From positions 1,290,685 through 1,354,684 of the forward strand of contig DASVTU010000039.1 of assembly GCA_036387415.1 (NCBI GenBank): a DNA stretch of 64,000 nucleotides, read 5' to 3'. This DNA comes from DASVTU01 sp036387415. Its GTDB lineage: Bacteria > Acidobacteriota > Blastocatellia > Pyrinomonadales > Pyrinomonadaceae. Both the position numbers and the translations under genes were made by a program. This document shows positions 1-8,718 of the stretch, one piece after another; the stretch's first letter is position 1; the number at the start of each line of letters is the position of its first letter. The notes below the pieces were generated by a model. It did no database searches. It had not been told where the DNA came from and worked only from the letters and a program-made list of their open reading frames with translations.

Positions 1-1
1 C

Positions 2-130
2 CTCGACCTCCGCGCTTATCCGCAAAAGATGTGGAGCAATCATTTCAGTTTAAGAAGAAAATTGACATATATGGACAGGATAGAAAATCATGTGGGCGAA
101 AAGGTTAAAGGGGTAAGAGGGGAAGTGTAA
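2..130 (+). CDS. possible 3' end of a gene entering from the left
   Basis: One forward frame stays open from the window edge to a TAA at 128-130, encoding 42 residues with many basic and aromatic residues (motif LDLRAYPQKMW near the edge). It could be the C-terminus of an upstream gene. The last part runs into the heptad repeat at 95-210, as gene ends do elsewhere in this window. Too little is visible to name it, and the other two forward frames also close within about 110 bases, so this is a weak call. Confidence 0.3.
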   Translation, partial: LDLRAYPQKMWSNHFSLRRKLTYMDRIENHVGEKVKGVRGEV

Positions 131-210
131 AGAGACGTTGCTTTTTGATGGAGAGCATTTTGCTCTTACCTTTTCATCATTCGACTATTTAACCCTTACG
201 CCTTTTCACG
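95..210. repeat. heptad inverted repeat HR-1
   Basis: The left arm (95-134) reads as 7-base words of the type GCGAAAA, GGTTAAA, GGGGTAA. The complement of the right arm (165-210) reads GTGAAAA, GGCGTAA, GGGTTAA. Arms share the vocabulary in a different order, so pairing is imperfect. It lies downstream of the minus-strand AI-2E gene (stop at 223) and may serve as its 3' end. Confidence 0.65.
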
Positions 211-222
211 TCGTCTTTAGCT

Positions 223-1359
223 TCAATCGGCGGCGTTCGCGCGTTGCTCCGTCGCTTCTTGCAGAGCTTCTTCCGCCTGTTGCACATGTTCCTCTTTCAG
301 CAGCGACGTTTCATAACGCACATCGCCAAACATCGTGTCGGCGACGGCTTTGGTGAAACCGAGAATGGCGGGGCCGAGCACGATACCGGGGATGCCAAAC
401 GTGTAGACGCCCGCCACCAGCGCCAGAAGCATCCAGTAAAAACTGAAACGCCCCGCGCTGCCCGCCGCCAGACGCGGTCGCAACAGCAGCGACGAGCCGA
501 GCGTCATCGCAATCCCGACGCACATGTATATGCCTGCGCTTACGGGGTCGTGTCGGAAGACGAAGAGATAGATGCTGACCGGAATATATACCGCCCACTC
601 GCCGAGCAGCGGAAAGAAGCCGACCATAAAAGTCACGACGCCGAGCACCATCGCCAGCGGCACGTCAAATACCAGATTCAAAACCAGAATCACGATGCCC
701 TTCAACGATTGGTCAATTAACACCGCGAGCAACGCGCCGCGCAACGCGCTCCCGACGTTCTCCGTCAGTTTTTCGTAAAGCGGAAGATATTCGCCCGGCA
801 CGCGCATCTTGATGTATGAAGCGATGCGTGCGCGTTGGGTCAAGACGTAGAAGACTGTGAAGAAGAAGATGGCCGCCGAAGCCAGAATCAACGCCGCACG
901 TTTGCGAACTTCCGCGATGGCTTCGCCGGAACGCGTCATCGCCTCGGCAAATGCCGCCTCCAATCCGGTGCGTGTGTTCTGCGCCGACACGTAATCTGTG
1001 AGCGCACCGCTAATCGCGCTGATAATCTCGCCGCGTGTCTTCTCCTCCTGCACCAGCGCCGAATAGCCCGACAACTCGTACCACGTATAACCCGCCGCCG
1101 CGACGAGCGGAACCACAATCAGAATAATCGTGATGACGGCGCTGCCCGCACGCGCACGCAGACGCCGCTCCAACCACTCCTGCACCGGCAACAGATAAGC
1201 ACCCGCCACCACTCCCAACAACAACGCGACGAGCACTTTGCCGATTAACAGAAGAAAGAGAGCGAGCGCCAATAGCAGAGCCGTACCGTAGACGAGGATG
1301 CGTTTGGCATCCCCTACGGTCAACTCGCTCAGTCTTTTCGCATCAACATCTTCCGGCAT
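223..1359 (-). CDS. AI-2E family transporter-like membrane protein (copy 1)
   Basis: Polytopic inner-membrane protein of 378 aa in the AI-2E/PerM family (PF01594). It has two N-terminal hydrophobic segments (about residues 20-70), a soluble middle part (about 80-150), a further hydrophobic cluster, and the family-type end FGIPGIVLGPAILGFTKA. The family name comes from one E. coli member; other members are ion or solute transporters, so the substrate is not predictable. I chose the ATG at 1359 over a TTG at 1371; neither has a good ribosome site. A paralog lies at 37141-38229 on the opposite strand, and 126 bp here (1108-1233) are identical to it. The gene stands alone, divergent from the hydrolase at 1717. 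Confidence 0.85.
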   Translation of the reverse strand: MPEDVDAKRLSELTVGDAKRILVYGTALLLALALFLLLIGKVLVALLLGVVAGAYLLPVQEWLERRLRARAGSAVITIILIVVPLVAAAGYTWYELSGYSALVQEEKTRGEIISAISGALTDYVSAQNTRTGLEAAFAEAMTRSGEAIAEVRKRAALILASAAIFFFTVFYVLTQRARIASYIKMRVPGEYLPLYEKLTENVGSALRGALLAVLIDQSLKGIVILVLNLVFDVPLAMVLGVVTFMVGFFPLLGEWAVYIPVSIYLFVFRHDPVSAGIYMCVGIAMTLGSSLLLRPRLAAGSAGRFSFYWMLLALVAGVYTFGIPGIVLGPAILGFTKAVADTMFGDVRYETSLLKEEHVQQAEEALQEATEQRANAAD

Positions 1360-1602
1360 CTGTGAAATCAATATAACGCATCCGCCTTCAACCCGTCAGC
1401 CGACGCCGACAATGGTCGCCGCAAACCGCATCCTTTCCGCACACGCGAGCCGCTCGTGCGAATTTTTAGCAGTCGCACGAATTTTCGACCGCCGGACGAA
1501 ACCTTGTTGACAGCCGAAGCGTATGCGCGGAGGCTCGTAAGCATCAAGAACGCAGGCCGGAAGAAAGGGCGTTGACGACGGAGGACAGTGCGTCGATGGA
1601 TT

Positions 1603-1631
1603 TTCGCGTGATACAACGTCATCGTTATAAT
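1603..1631 (+). promoter_or_regulatory. sigma70-like promoter of the secreted hydrolase
   Basis: A perfect -10 hexamer TATAAT sits at 1626-1631. The -35 position 17 bp upstream (TTCGCG) is poor. Transcription would begin near 1638, six bases before the hairpin at 1644. Confidence 0.5.
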
Positions 1632-1643
1632 TTCTCATGTTCG

Positions 1644-1672
1644 CGCGAGATGTTTCTTTCAAACATCTCGCG
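1644..1672 (+). promoter_or_regulatory. perfect 12-bp hairpin in the 5' leader
   Basis: CGCGAGATGTTT (1644-1655), a 5-base loop CTTTC, then the exact complement AAACATCTCGCG (1661-1672). No T-run follows, so it is unlikely to be a simple terminator. Lying just after the predicted start site, it could be a repressor operator or a 5' RNA-stabilising hairpin. Confidence 0.6.
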
Positions 1673-1716
1673 TCGCAGTTTCAAACCGATAAGTTTCTCA
1701 AAAAAGAGGTGCTCTT

Positions 1717-3102
1717 ATGAAGATGTTTGCTTGTCTTTTGGCGTCGATGTTTTGTTTGGTATTGCCGTCTGCTGCTCTCGCGCAGGAGACGACGAACCCG
1801 ACACCCGATGACATGACGGCGCAGGCGCGTGCTTTGGTCGATGCGTTGGCGAAGGGAGACTTTGCGGGAGCGTCGAAGAATTTCGATGAGAGGATGCGAG
1901 CCGCGTTGCCGCCCGAAAAACTTCAGTTGGTTTGGGAGAACATCAACACACAGGCCGGAGATTTCAAACGACAGACGACGGTGCGCACGGAGAAGGTCGG
2001 ACAGTATGATGCCGTCATCGTGACGTGTGAGTTTGCGTTTATGGCGCTTGATACGAGAGTCGTCTTCAACGACAAGCGACAGGTGACGGGACTCTTCTTT
2101 GTTCCGGCGTCGAAACCTTCATCCGCCAACGCTTATACAACGCCCTCTTACGTCCGCCCCGCATCCTTTCAAGAAAAAGAAGTGACGGTGGGGACGGGCG
2201 AATGGGCTGTGCCGGGGACGCTCGCCATGCCCGTGCTGCCGACGGGGACGACGGCGCGGCGTGCGACGTTTCCGGCGGTCGTGCTTGTCCACGGCTCAGG
2301 CCCGCACGACCGCGACGAGACGGTCGGCGCATTCAAGCCTTTTCGTGATTTGGCGCAAGGACTCGCGTCGCAGGGCATCGCTGTGTTGCGCTACGAGAAA
2401 CGCACGAAGGCGCACGGCGAAAAAATCATGAAGACGGCGAGCGCAACATTCACGGTCAAGGAAGAAGTGATTGACGACGCGCTCGCGGCGGTCGCGTTGC
2501 TCCGAAAAATGGAAGGCATCAACCCGCGTCGAATCTTCGTGCTCGGTCATAGCCTCGGCGGGATGCTCGCCCCGCGCATCGCGCGTGCTGACCCGCACAT
2601 CGCTGGTCTTATCCTTCTGGCTGGAGCGTCGCGCCCGCTCGAAGATGTGCTCCTGCCGCAGTTCACCTACCTCTTCTCGCTTGACGGCGTGGTATCACCC
2701 GAAGAACAGGCGCAACTCGATGCGCTCATAAAGCAGTTGGCGAAACTGAAAGACCCGCAGACCAACGATGCCACCCTCGCCGCCGAACTACCCCTGCAAC
2801 TTCCCGCGCGCTACTGGCTCGCCCTGCGCGGCTACATGCCCGCCCAAGACGCACGCACACTCAAAACTCCCATGCTCATCCTGCAAGGCGAGCGCGACTA
2901 TCAAGTGACGATGGAAGATTTCGAGGGCTGGAAAATCCTCTCGTCCAGAAAAAACGTCCAACTCAAATCATACCCTCGACTCAACCATCTCTTTATCGAA
3001 GGCGAAGGCAAAAGCACTCCCGAAGAATACTCCAAGACCGGCAACATCCCGCCCTACGTCATCGACGATATAACTGCGTGGATAAACAAAATGAAAAATT
3101 AA
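1717..3102 (+). CDS. secreted alpha/beta hydrolase with N-terminal DUF3887-like domain
   Basis: 461 aa with a signal peptide (residues 1-23, cleavage after ALA), so it acts in the periplasm or outside. Residues about 35-135 resemble DUF3887, a small NTF2-like domain often fused to hydrolases. Residues about 150-461 form an alpha/beta-hydrolase fold with nucleophile elbow GHSLGG (Ser279), acid Asp394 (QGERDY) and His424 (LNHLF), a complete triad. Closest type is the serine aminopeptidase S33/dienelactone-hydrolase-like group, so an esterase or peptidase of unknown substrate. The ATG at 1717 has AAAAGAGGTG upstream. The stop codon is overlapped by a heptad repeat. Confidence 0.88.
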   Translation: MKMFACLLASMFCLVLPSAALAQETTNPTPDDMTAQARALVDALAKGDFAGASKNFDERMRAALPPEKLQLVWENINTQAGDFKRQTTVRTEKVGQYDAVIVTCEFAFMALDTRVVFNDKRQVTGLFFVPASKPSSANAYTTPSYVRPASFQEKEVTVGTGEWAVPGTLAMPVLPTGTTARRATFPAVVLVHGSGPHDRDETVGAFKPFRDLAQGLASQGIAVLRYEKRTKAHGEKIMKTASATFTVKEEVIDDALAAVALLRKMEGINPRRIFVLGHSLGGMLAPRIARADPHIAGLILLAGASRPLEDVLLPQFTYLFSLDGVVSPEEQAQLDALIKQLAKLKDPQTNDATLAAELPLQLPARYWLALRGYMPAQDARTLKTPMLILQGERDYQVTMEDFEGWKILSSRKNVQLKSYPRLNHLFIEGEGKSTPEEYSKTGNIPPYVIDDITAWINKMKN

Positions 3103-3180
3103 AAAGGGAAAATGCAAAAGTGAAAAATCAGCCCGCGGAGATGCTGGTTTCCGCTCTTGCATTTTTAACTTCCCGTTGCG
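3090..3180. repeat. heptad inverted repeat HR-2
   Basis: The left arm runs in 7-base words (GAAAAAT, TAAAAAG, GGAAAAT, GCAAAAG). The complement of the right arm reads CGGGAAG, TTAAAAA, TGCAAGA. It begins inside the last codons of the hydrolase gene. Its first 15 bases (3090-3104) are identical to 38225-38239 in HR-8. Confidence 0.65.
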
Positions 3181-3252
3181 CGTTTGTTAGTTTGGGCGAG
3201 AATCGTTAAACTTTGCGGTTCAATCAGTACAGAGATTTCGAGAGAGGGATTG

Positions 3253-4290
3253 ATGAGCGTTAAAAGTAATGTACAGACGCCTTTGGAGGCTTTTTTGAAT
3301 AACCATCAGCAGGCAGACTGGTCGCAGACGATTGCTGACCTCTTGCCTTTCATACACGAAGTTGACCGCAACGCCACAAGCATCTGGTTTGCCTTCTTCC
3401 CACTTGCCTTGCTGCGCGCACTGGAAGCGGCGGAAGACCCGCAGGAGTTGGCGCAGAAATTGTTGTTGCAGGGCAGATATTATCTCAAAGACCAGATTGA
3501 TTCTTCCCACACGTTTTTATACGGGCATCGCTACTGGCCGGAAGTGAAGCAGGCGGTGAGGGAGTATGCGGAGTCGGCGGCGGCGCCCGCGAATCTTGTG
3601 TTGGCGACCCAGATACGCGAAACGGCGTCGCGCGTCGCATCGCAACTCAAAGTCGAAGAGTCGCTTGTCGTGGGCATCACGGCGGTCGCGTTTATGACTT
3701 TGCAGCAGGTCGGACTCGACGCTTTCCGTGCGATGCCCGGCAAAGTTCTGATTGACGCGAAGCACGCGAAGAAATCGGCACAGCAAGTTTTGGACGAACG
3801 CGCGAAGGACGATAGTCAGGGCATCTTCGGTTTCCTGCGGACGACCGACAAACGCTGGACTGTGACCTTTGACGAGAACAACCGCGACGCGCATTTCAAG
3901 ATGATGCACATGCAGGAAATCGCTTCGGCTGCCCCGACGCATCCCGTCAAAGATTGGAGCGCGATTGACCCGCGCTGCACCATCAACGAAGGGCCAATCC
4001 CCGTGCAGTGTCGCTCGGCTTCGTGCGGCACGTGTTGGGTCGGCGTGCTCGGCGGCGCGGAGAAACTGACCGAGGTTGCTCCGCGCGAGGCGCGCGTCAT
4101 GAAGCAGTTTGGCTACATCGAGACGGACGAAGCGCGTCCATTGATTCGCCTCTCCTGTCAGGCACAGGGGTTGGGCGCGGTCTCCATCGTCATTCCGCCG
4201 TGGAACGGCGTCTACGGCAAATACCTGCGTAGCCGCAAGGAAGGTTCGGATGCCGCGCCGGAGGTTTCGAGTTCGGAGGTCGAGGCTTAG
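3253..4290 (+). CDS. protein with C-terminal [2Fe-2S] ferredoxin domain
   Basis: 345 aa from the ATG at 3253, which has GAGAGGG just upstream; a longer frame starting at 3184 lacks one. The C-terminal third has a plant-type ferredoxin cysteine pattern: Cys253, Cys258, Cys261 (C-x4-C-x2-C in CRSASCGTC) and Cys302 (LSCQAQ). The N-terminal 240 residues are helical and not recognised; they lack the flavin or NAD motifs of an oxygenase reductase. It may pass electrons to, or sense the redox state of, an unknown partner. Two short genes follow at 4382 and 4969 on the same strand and may be co-transcribed. Confidence 0.75.
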   Translation: MSVKSNVQTPLEAFLNNHQQADWSQTIADLLPFIHEVDRNATSIWFAFFPLALLRALEAAEDPQELAQKLLLQGRYYLKDQIDSSHTFLYGHRYWPEVKQAVREYAESAAAPANLVLATQIRETASRVASQLKVEESLVVGITAVAFMTLQQVGLDAFRAMPGKVLIDAKHAKKSAQQVLDERAKDDSQGIFGFLRTTDKRWTVTFDENNRDAHFKMMHMQEIASAAPTHPVKDWSAIDPRCTINEGPIPVQCRSASCGTCWVGVLGGAEKLTEVAPREARVMKQFGYIETDEARPLIRLSCQAQGLGAVSIVIPPWNGVYGKYLRSRKEGSDAAPEVSSSEVEA

Positions 4291-4328
4291 TCGAACGCAG
4301 AACAGGCGGATAGCGAGAAGTCGAAGCC

Positions 4329-4378
4329 GTCAACGAAACGCGAAAGTCGAAACACGAAATTCGCAGAGCGCAATTTTC
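4329..4378. repeat. single-arm heptad tract HR-3
   Basis: Words AACGCGA, AAGTCGA, AACACGA and AATTCGC follow one another at 7-base spacing, immediately upstream of the start codon at 4382. No matching right arm is evident, so this may be a half element or a weak member of the family. Confidence 0.4.
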
Positions 4379-4381
4379 AAG

Positions 4382-4927
4382 ATGTCAAACGTCCAAACAA
4401 ACGAAGCCAGTCACCATCCGCCCGCGTTGCGGCAGAGCGCGGAAGGAATGGTTGAGCCTGCGTCGCTGGCCGATTTGATTGAGTGGTTTTTGAACTACGA
4501 CGAACGCGTCGCGGCGGTTCGTTTTCCCGCCGTCGAGGCGCTCTTTCAGTGGAAGCAACAGGCGACGCTCGACGTGCAACCCGACGCCTACACCTTTGCG
4601 CGCGCCGAAGACCGTCTCGCCATTGGCATCATGCAGGCGCTCGTCGAACACCGGACGGAACGCGCGTTGCACCTCTGGATAAAAGAACTACTCGCCGCGC
4701 TCGACGAGGCCTCGAAGACCAACGAGGAAATCTCCGAAGCCTATCAACTTCAAACCGACGACGACATTTCAGTCATCGACGCGGCGGAGAAACTGCCGAC
4801 CAAGAGCGAGCGCAACATCTATCTCACCTTCTGCTGGCTCGAAACCCTCTGCACCGCCGAAGCGCGCGTGCTCGGTTGGGCTTACAAGGAACTTTACGGC
4901 AGACCTTTTCATCCCGATAATTTTTAA
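4382..4927 (+). CDS. hypothetical cytoplasmic protein, 181 aa
   Basis: Not recognised. The protein is acidic and mostly helical, with no membrane segment or signal peptide. Its sequence (SLADLIEWFLNYDERVAAV near the N-terminus) suggests a helical scaffold. I chose the ATG at 4382 because the upstream extension from 4250 is highly basic and overlaps the ferredoxin-domain gene. There is no good ribosome site, and a heptad tract sits directly in front. It follows the [2Fe-2S] gene by 91 bp and precedes a 90-aa gene by 41 bp, so the three are probably one transcript. Confidence 0.65.
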   Translation: MSNVQTNEASHHPPALRQSAEGMVEPASLADLIEWFLNYDERVAAVRFPAVEALFQWKQQATLDVQPDAYTFARAEDRLAIGIMQALVEHRTERALHLWIKELLAALDEASKTNEEISEAYQLQTDDDISVIDAAEKLPTKSERNIYLTFCWLETLCTAEARVLGWAYKELYGRPFHPDNF

Positions 4928-4968
4928 GCAACGGCGACGCGAACGCCCACTAGAGAGGTAAAAATTTA

Positions 4969-5241
4969 ATGTCCGAAGAGAGACCGAATTACACTAATAA
5001 CTCGCAGACCGTGGTGGTCGATGCCGACAACTTTGAATTTGAAACCGTCGAACAAGAGAACGGCCACGCCACCGTCATCCGTTTCAAAATCGAGAACAAA
5101 CAGGTGCAAGCGGGCGACGTGCTCCTTGTCCTGTCCGGCAGCGACATTCATTTTCACGGCATGATTGGAATAATCGACGAGCAAGGCGGCATCGCCACCG
5201 ACCGTCGCGGCTCGCTCCTGCCCGCCACCACGATTCAGTAA
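4969..5241 (+). CDS. hypothetical small protein, 90 aa
   Basis: A small soluble protein, probably all-beta from its alternating hydrophobic pattern (ATVIRFKIENKQVQAGDVLL). It has no cysteines, signal peptide or membrane segment, and I do not recognise the family. Its ribosome site is good: AGAGAGG seven bases before the ATG. It is the third gene after the [2Fe-2S] protein and ends 20 bp from the convergent sensor kinase stop, with no obvious terminator between them. Confidence 0.7.
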   Translation: MSEERPNYTNNSQTVVVDADNFEFETVEQENGHATVIRFKIENKQVQAGDVLLVLSGSDIHFHGMIGIIDEQGGIATDRRGSLLPATTIQ

Positions 5242-5261
5242 GAGCAAATTTTCATGACGGA

Positions 5262-8200
5262 TTAGTGAGAGGCGGTTTCAAGTAGCGCGTTAGCGGAAGG
5301 GATGGATGCGGTGTCGGCGGCGTCGGGTTTGCGGAGGGTGAAGACGATGCCGCCGCCTTGTTCTTGAGGACGTTTGTGCCATTTCACTTCGGCGTCGATG
5401 ATGCTGGCGCGGGCGCGGATGTTGGCGAGGCCGCGACCCAGACGCGCATGCTTGTTTGAAGGGTCGAAGCCGCGCCCGTTGTCTTCCAATATCAACACAA
5501 AATCGCCTTCGCCCGTCACGTCAACGCCGAGACGCACGTGAGTCGCCGTGGCGTGTCGGCAGATGTTGCTGACAGCCTCCTGCACGATGCGGTAAATCTG
5601 CATCTCGACGCCGGGCGAAAAACGCAGGCGCTCCTCAATCTCATCATCACAGGAAAACTCGTAACTGAAACGACACTCGGCGGGCAGGTGTGCGACGCGC
5701 TCCGTCAAAGCCCATTCGAGCGCGGCGGCAAACCCGACGTTTTCCAACACGGATGGGCTGAGGTCTTCGCAGATGCGCCGTATCTCGTTCGAGATGGATT
5801 CGATTTCATGACGCAAGACGGAAGGGTCAATCGTTTCATGTTCGCCGTTGGAGTTTGCATTCGACGTGCCCGCGCCGTTGTTGTTGGCGGCCTGTAGTTC
5901 GTCTGTCAAAAGTAGTAGACGACGAAGGTCGGCGAGGGTCTGGTCATGGAGGTCGCGCGCGATGCGACGGCGTTCGGCTTCAGTTTCGTTGGCGAGTTGG
6001 AGACGCGCGGCGGCGAGTTGGCGATTGGCATCCATGATGGCCGCGCCCGCACGCGACAGTCGCGCGTTCTGCACCGAACCCCAGACGAGCGCGACGAGCG
6101 CCAGCGCAAGCAGGATGGAGAGCGCGGCGGTCGTCCACGGAAAGGGCGCGCGTGCGACGTGGAGATTGAAGGCGAGCGGCATCGAAGCAACGAGGTCGGC
6201 GTTGTAGGCGCGGGCTTCGACGCGGTAGTTGCCGGGGCGCAAATCTTCAATCTGCAATTGCGATTCGTGCGCGAAGCGTCGTTTGATAATCGCGCCTGCA
6301 TCGTCGTAGAGCAGGAAGGCATACTGAAACTGTTCGGGGAAGGTGCGACTCGACGTGGCCGCCACGTCGAGCACCAGACTGTTCTGCGGGTATTCGAGGC
6401 GCAGACCGTCGCGGAGTTCTTCGGGTTGGTGCGCGCGTGCGCCCGTGATGCGCGTGGGACGCAACGCGGGCGGCGCGAGTCCCGGCTCATAGCGCGATAC
6501 GCCGCGACTCGTTCCAATCAACAACACGGTCGCTCCGCTTGCCGCTTGAGTTTGTCCGTCGTTTGGCGTGTCTTTGAGTGGCAGGACGGCGAAGACGTTT
6601 TGCGAGGGTAAACCCTGTTCGGCGTCGAGGCGCGCAATCATCGCGCCGAACACGCTGTCGAGAGAGACTTTGAGCAGTCCGCCGCCGGCGGTGGCGCACC
6701 ATGCTTTCAGCGTTGACGTTTGAGAGGAATGCTGTTGGGGCGTCGTGTCGATGTGGACGACGCTGCGTGCATCGACGTTGGGCGCAACGTCGAGAAGCGT
6801 GCCCGCGCGAAAGATGTAGAGACCGCGTCCGGTGGCGAACCAGAGCGCGGCGTCGCTGCTGCCGCTAATGTCGCGCACGGCGTGCTGGTCGAGCGGCGTA
6901 AGCGCAGGTTCGGTCTTAACCTCTTTGCCGTCGAAGAAGAAGACGCCTGCGCTCGCCGTGCCAATCCAGAGTCGCCCGTCGCGTTCGTCTGCGTGGAGGC
7001 TGACGACCTCGCGTAGTTGCGGGTCGGAGATGTTGTCGTGAGGCCAGATGAGCGTGGCGCGGAGCCGTCCGTCCGGCGCGCGTTCCAGACGTTCGAGGCC
7101 GCGCCCGTAGGTCGCGATAAAGGTCGCCTTGCGAAACGAGGCGATGGCGCGCACGCTGCCCGCTACAGAAGGTTCGTTGGTCGTCGGTTGCTTGTCGTCC
7201 GATTCGGCGTTCGTCTCGCGGTTGCCCGTCTCCTTGCCGTTTATCTCTTTGTTGCGGGTCTCTTTGCCCTTCGTTTCGTCTGCGCGCTTCTCTGTCGCAC
7301 GCGCGGGTGTGGCTTCGCGTCGGCGTCGTTCAAGGCCGACGTAGAGACCGCTCGACGTGCCGACGAGCAACTGCGCGTCCCTGTCTTCGGCGACGGCGTA
7401 GACGGTGCGCTCCGACATGCCTTCGACCGCGCGCCACGTCGAGGTCGTGGCGTCGTCGCTTGAGAGCGCGGCGGCGTCGCGCACGAACAGGCCACGATTC
7501 GTGCCCGCGACGAGACGCCCCTCGCGCGTCTGAAAGAGGACGCGCACGAAGTTGCTCTGCGCTTCGCCAGCAAGCGATTCGTTGCGGAGGCCGTGCGGGT
7601 CGTAGCGACAGACTCCACGGTCTGTCCCGAACCATGCGACGCCTTCACGGTCGATAAAAATCGAATAGATGCGGTCGGAACGCAGGCCGCCCGCCGTGCC
7701 TTCAAAGGTGAAACGTTCGAGACGCTGCCGACCGCGATAACGAAAGACGCCCTCGCCATCCGTGCCGACGAGGAGGTCGCCGCGCTCGTCGAACCTGAGC
7801 GCAGTGACCGTGCCCGTCGCCCCGCCGACGACTTTCGACGGGCGTTGCAAGTTATTCAAAACTTCAAACAGACCGCTATCGCCGGACGTGGTTTGCGCGC
7901 CGAACCAGAAACCGCCGCCGCTACCACTACCGTCGCCACGCGGGTCGCGCTCGATGGCCTCGACGAAGAATGCGCGCGGACGACTCAACACTTCTCGAAC
8001 AGCATCATTCTCAACCGCCAGCAGACCCCGTCCGCGCGTGCCGACGAGAACGCGCTCGCCCGCCACGCGCACGCTCGTCAGTTCGAGCGGCAGACGATTA
8101 TCCGCGCCGACGCCGAGCAATAGACGGTCTTCAATCGCACGCACCGCGAGCGTGTTATCGCCCTGCATGCGACAGTCGAAGATAACGCCCGCGTTGGTCG

Positions 8201-8687
8201 CCAGCACGACGCGACCGCGCGCAGCAGCAGCGCCGTCGTCCGTATCGGTCGCAATCGCCGTGACGGTTTTGCCTTCGGTCTCCGTGATGCGTCGGAACTC
8301 ACCGCCCGCGAGTCGCACCACCGCGCCCGCATCCGTGCCAATCCAGAGCGCGCCGCTTGTGTCGAAACGCAGCGCCAGCACACGCCGCGCCTCAAGTCCC
8401 GCTTCAGCGACCGTTTGTGTGCGGCGTCCGTCGTAGCGCGCGAGTCCTGCGTCCGTGCCGAACCACATCGCGCCGTCGGCGTCCTGCGCAATCGCACGCA
8501 CGCGGTCGGAGGGCAACCCGTGAAAGAGCGTCACTGCTCCCCACTGGTGGAGGTTGGTTGTCTGCGCGGTTGAATCGCCGTCGGCGGTTTCGGCGGGCGT
8601 GCGCGTGTGCGGCAAGAGAAGGAGCGACGCGAGGCAGAGCAGGAGCGCGACGCGGGCGGAACGACGTTTGATGGATGAACTCGACAT
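5262..8687 (-). CDS. hybrid beta-propeller sensor histidine kinase (NarL-type partner)
   Basis: 1141 aa. An N-terminal signal/anchor (VALLLCLASLLLLPH) is followed by a long periplasmic region of two-component-regulator-propeller repeats (WFGTDAGLARYD, LWIGTDAG, AWFGTDRGVCRYD, LWIGTASAG), about residues 40-740. A Y_Y_Y-like domain (about 750-840) and one membrane helix follow. Then comes a HisKA_3 dimerisation domain with phospho-His914 (RDLHDQ) and an HATPase with DNGRGF. I chose the ATG at 8687, which has GGAAG six bases upstream; it overlaps the end of the regulator gene at 8719-9474 by none and follows it by 31 bp. A low-complexity linker with near-pentapeptide repeats (GKETR NKEIN GKETG) interrupts the propeller. 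Signal unknown. Confidence 0.9.
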   Translation of the reverse strand: MSSSSIKRRSARVALLLCLASLLLLPHTRTPAETADGDSTAQTTNLHQWGAVTLFHGLPSDRVRAIAQDADGAMWFGTDAGLARYDGRRTQTVAEAGLEARRVLALRFDTSGALWIGTDAGAVVRLAGGEFRRITETEGKTVTAIATDTDDGAAAARGRVVLATNAGVIFDCRMQGDNTLAVRAIEDRLLLGVGADNRLPLELTSVRVAGERVLVGTRGRGLLAVENDAVREVLSRPRAFFVEAIERDPRGDGSGSGGGFWFGAQTTSGDSGLFEVLNNLQRPSKVVGGATGTVTALRFDERGDLLVGTDGEGVFRYRGRQRLERFTFEGTAGGLRSDRIYSIFIDREGVAWFGTDRGVCRYDPHGLRNESLAGEAQSNFVRVLFQTREGRLVAGTNRGLFVRDAAALSSDDATTSTWRAVEGMSERTVYAVAEDRDAQLLVGTSSGLYVGLERRRREATPARATEKRADETKGKETRNKEINGKETGNRETNAESDDKQPTTNEPSVAGSVRAIASFRKATFIATYGRGLERLERAPDGRLRATLIWPHDNISDPQLREVVSLHADERDGRLWIGTASAGVFFFDGKEVKTEPALTPLDQHAVRDISGSSDAALWFATGRGLYIFRAGTLLDVAPNVDARSVVHIDTTPQQHSSQTSTLKAWCATAGGGLLKVSLDSVFGAMIARLDAEQGLPSQNVFAVLPLKDTPNDGQTQAASGATVLLIGTSRGVSRYEPGLAPPALRPTRITGARAHQPEELRDGLRLEYPQNSLVLDVAATSSRTFPEQFQYAFLLYDDAGAIIKRRFAHESQLQIEDLRPGNYRVEARAYNADLVASMPLAFNLHVARAPFPWTTAALSILLALALVALVWGSVQNARLSRAGAAIMDANRQLAAARLQLANETEAERRRIARDLHDQTLADLRRLLLLTDELQAANNNGAGTSNANSNGEHETIDPSVLRHEIESISNEIRRICEDLSPSVLENVGFAAALEWALTERVAHLPAECRFSYEFSCDDEIEERLRFSPGVEMQIYRIVQEAVSNICRHATATHVRLGVDVTGEGDFVLILEDNGRGFDPSNKHARLGRGLANIRARASIIDAEVKWHKRPQEQGGGIVFTLRKPDAADTASIPSANALLETASH

Positions 8688-8718
8688 CGACATCTTCCAG
8701 CAATCAACCCGACATCTT

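Larger units (their letters stand above)
1360..1716. other. intergenic region between divergent genes, 357 bp
   Basis: This gap separates divergent genes. It holds a forward promoter candidate (1603-1631) and a perfect 12-bp hairpin (1644-1672). The short reading frames here have no ribosome site or recognisable protein character, so I call no gene. Confidence 0.6.

Noticed and set aside
223..1359. Reading the AI-2E family label as an autoinducer-2 exporter
   Set aside because: The family covers transporters of other solutes; no luxS or lsr gene is in the window.
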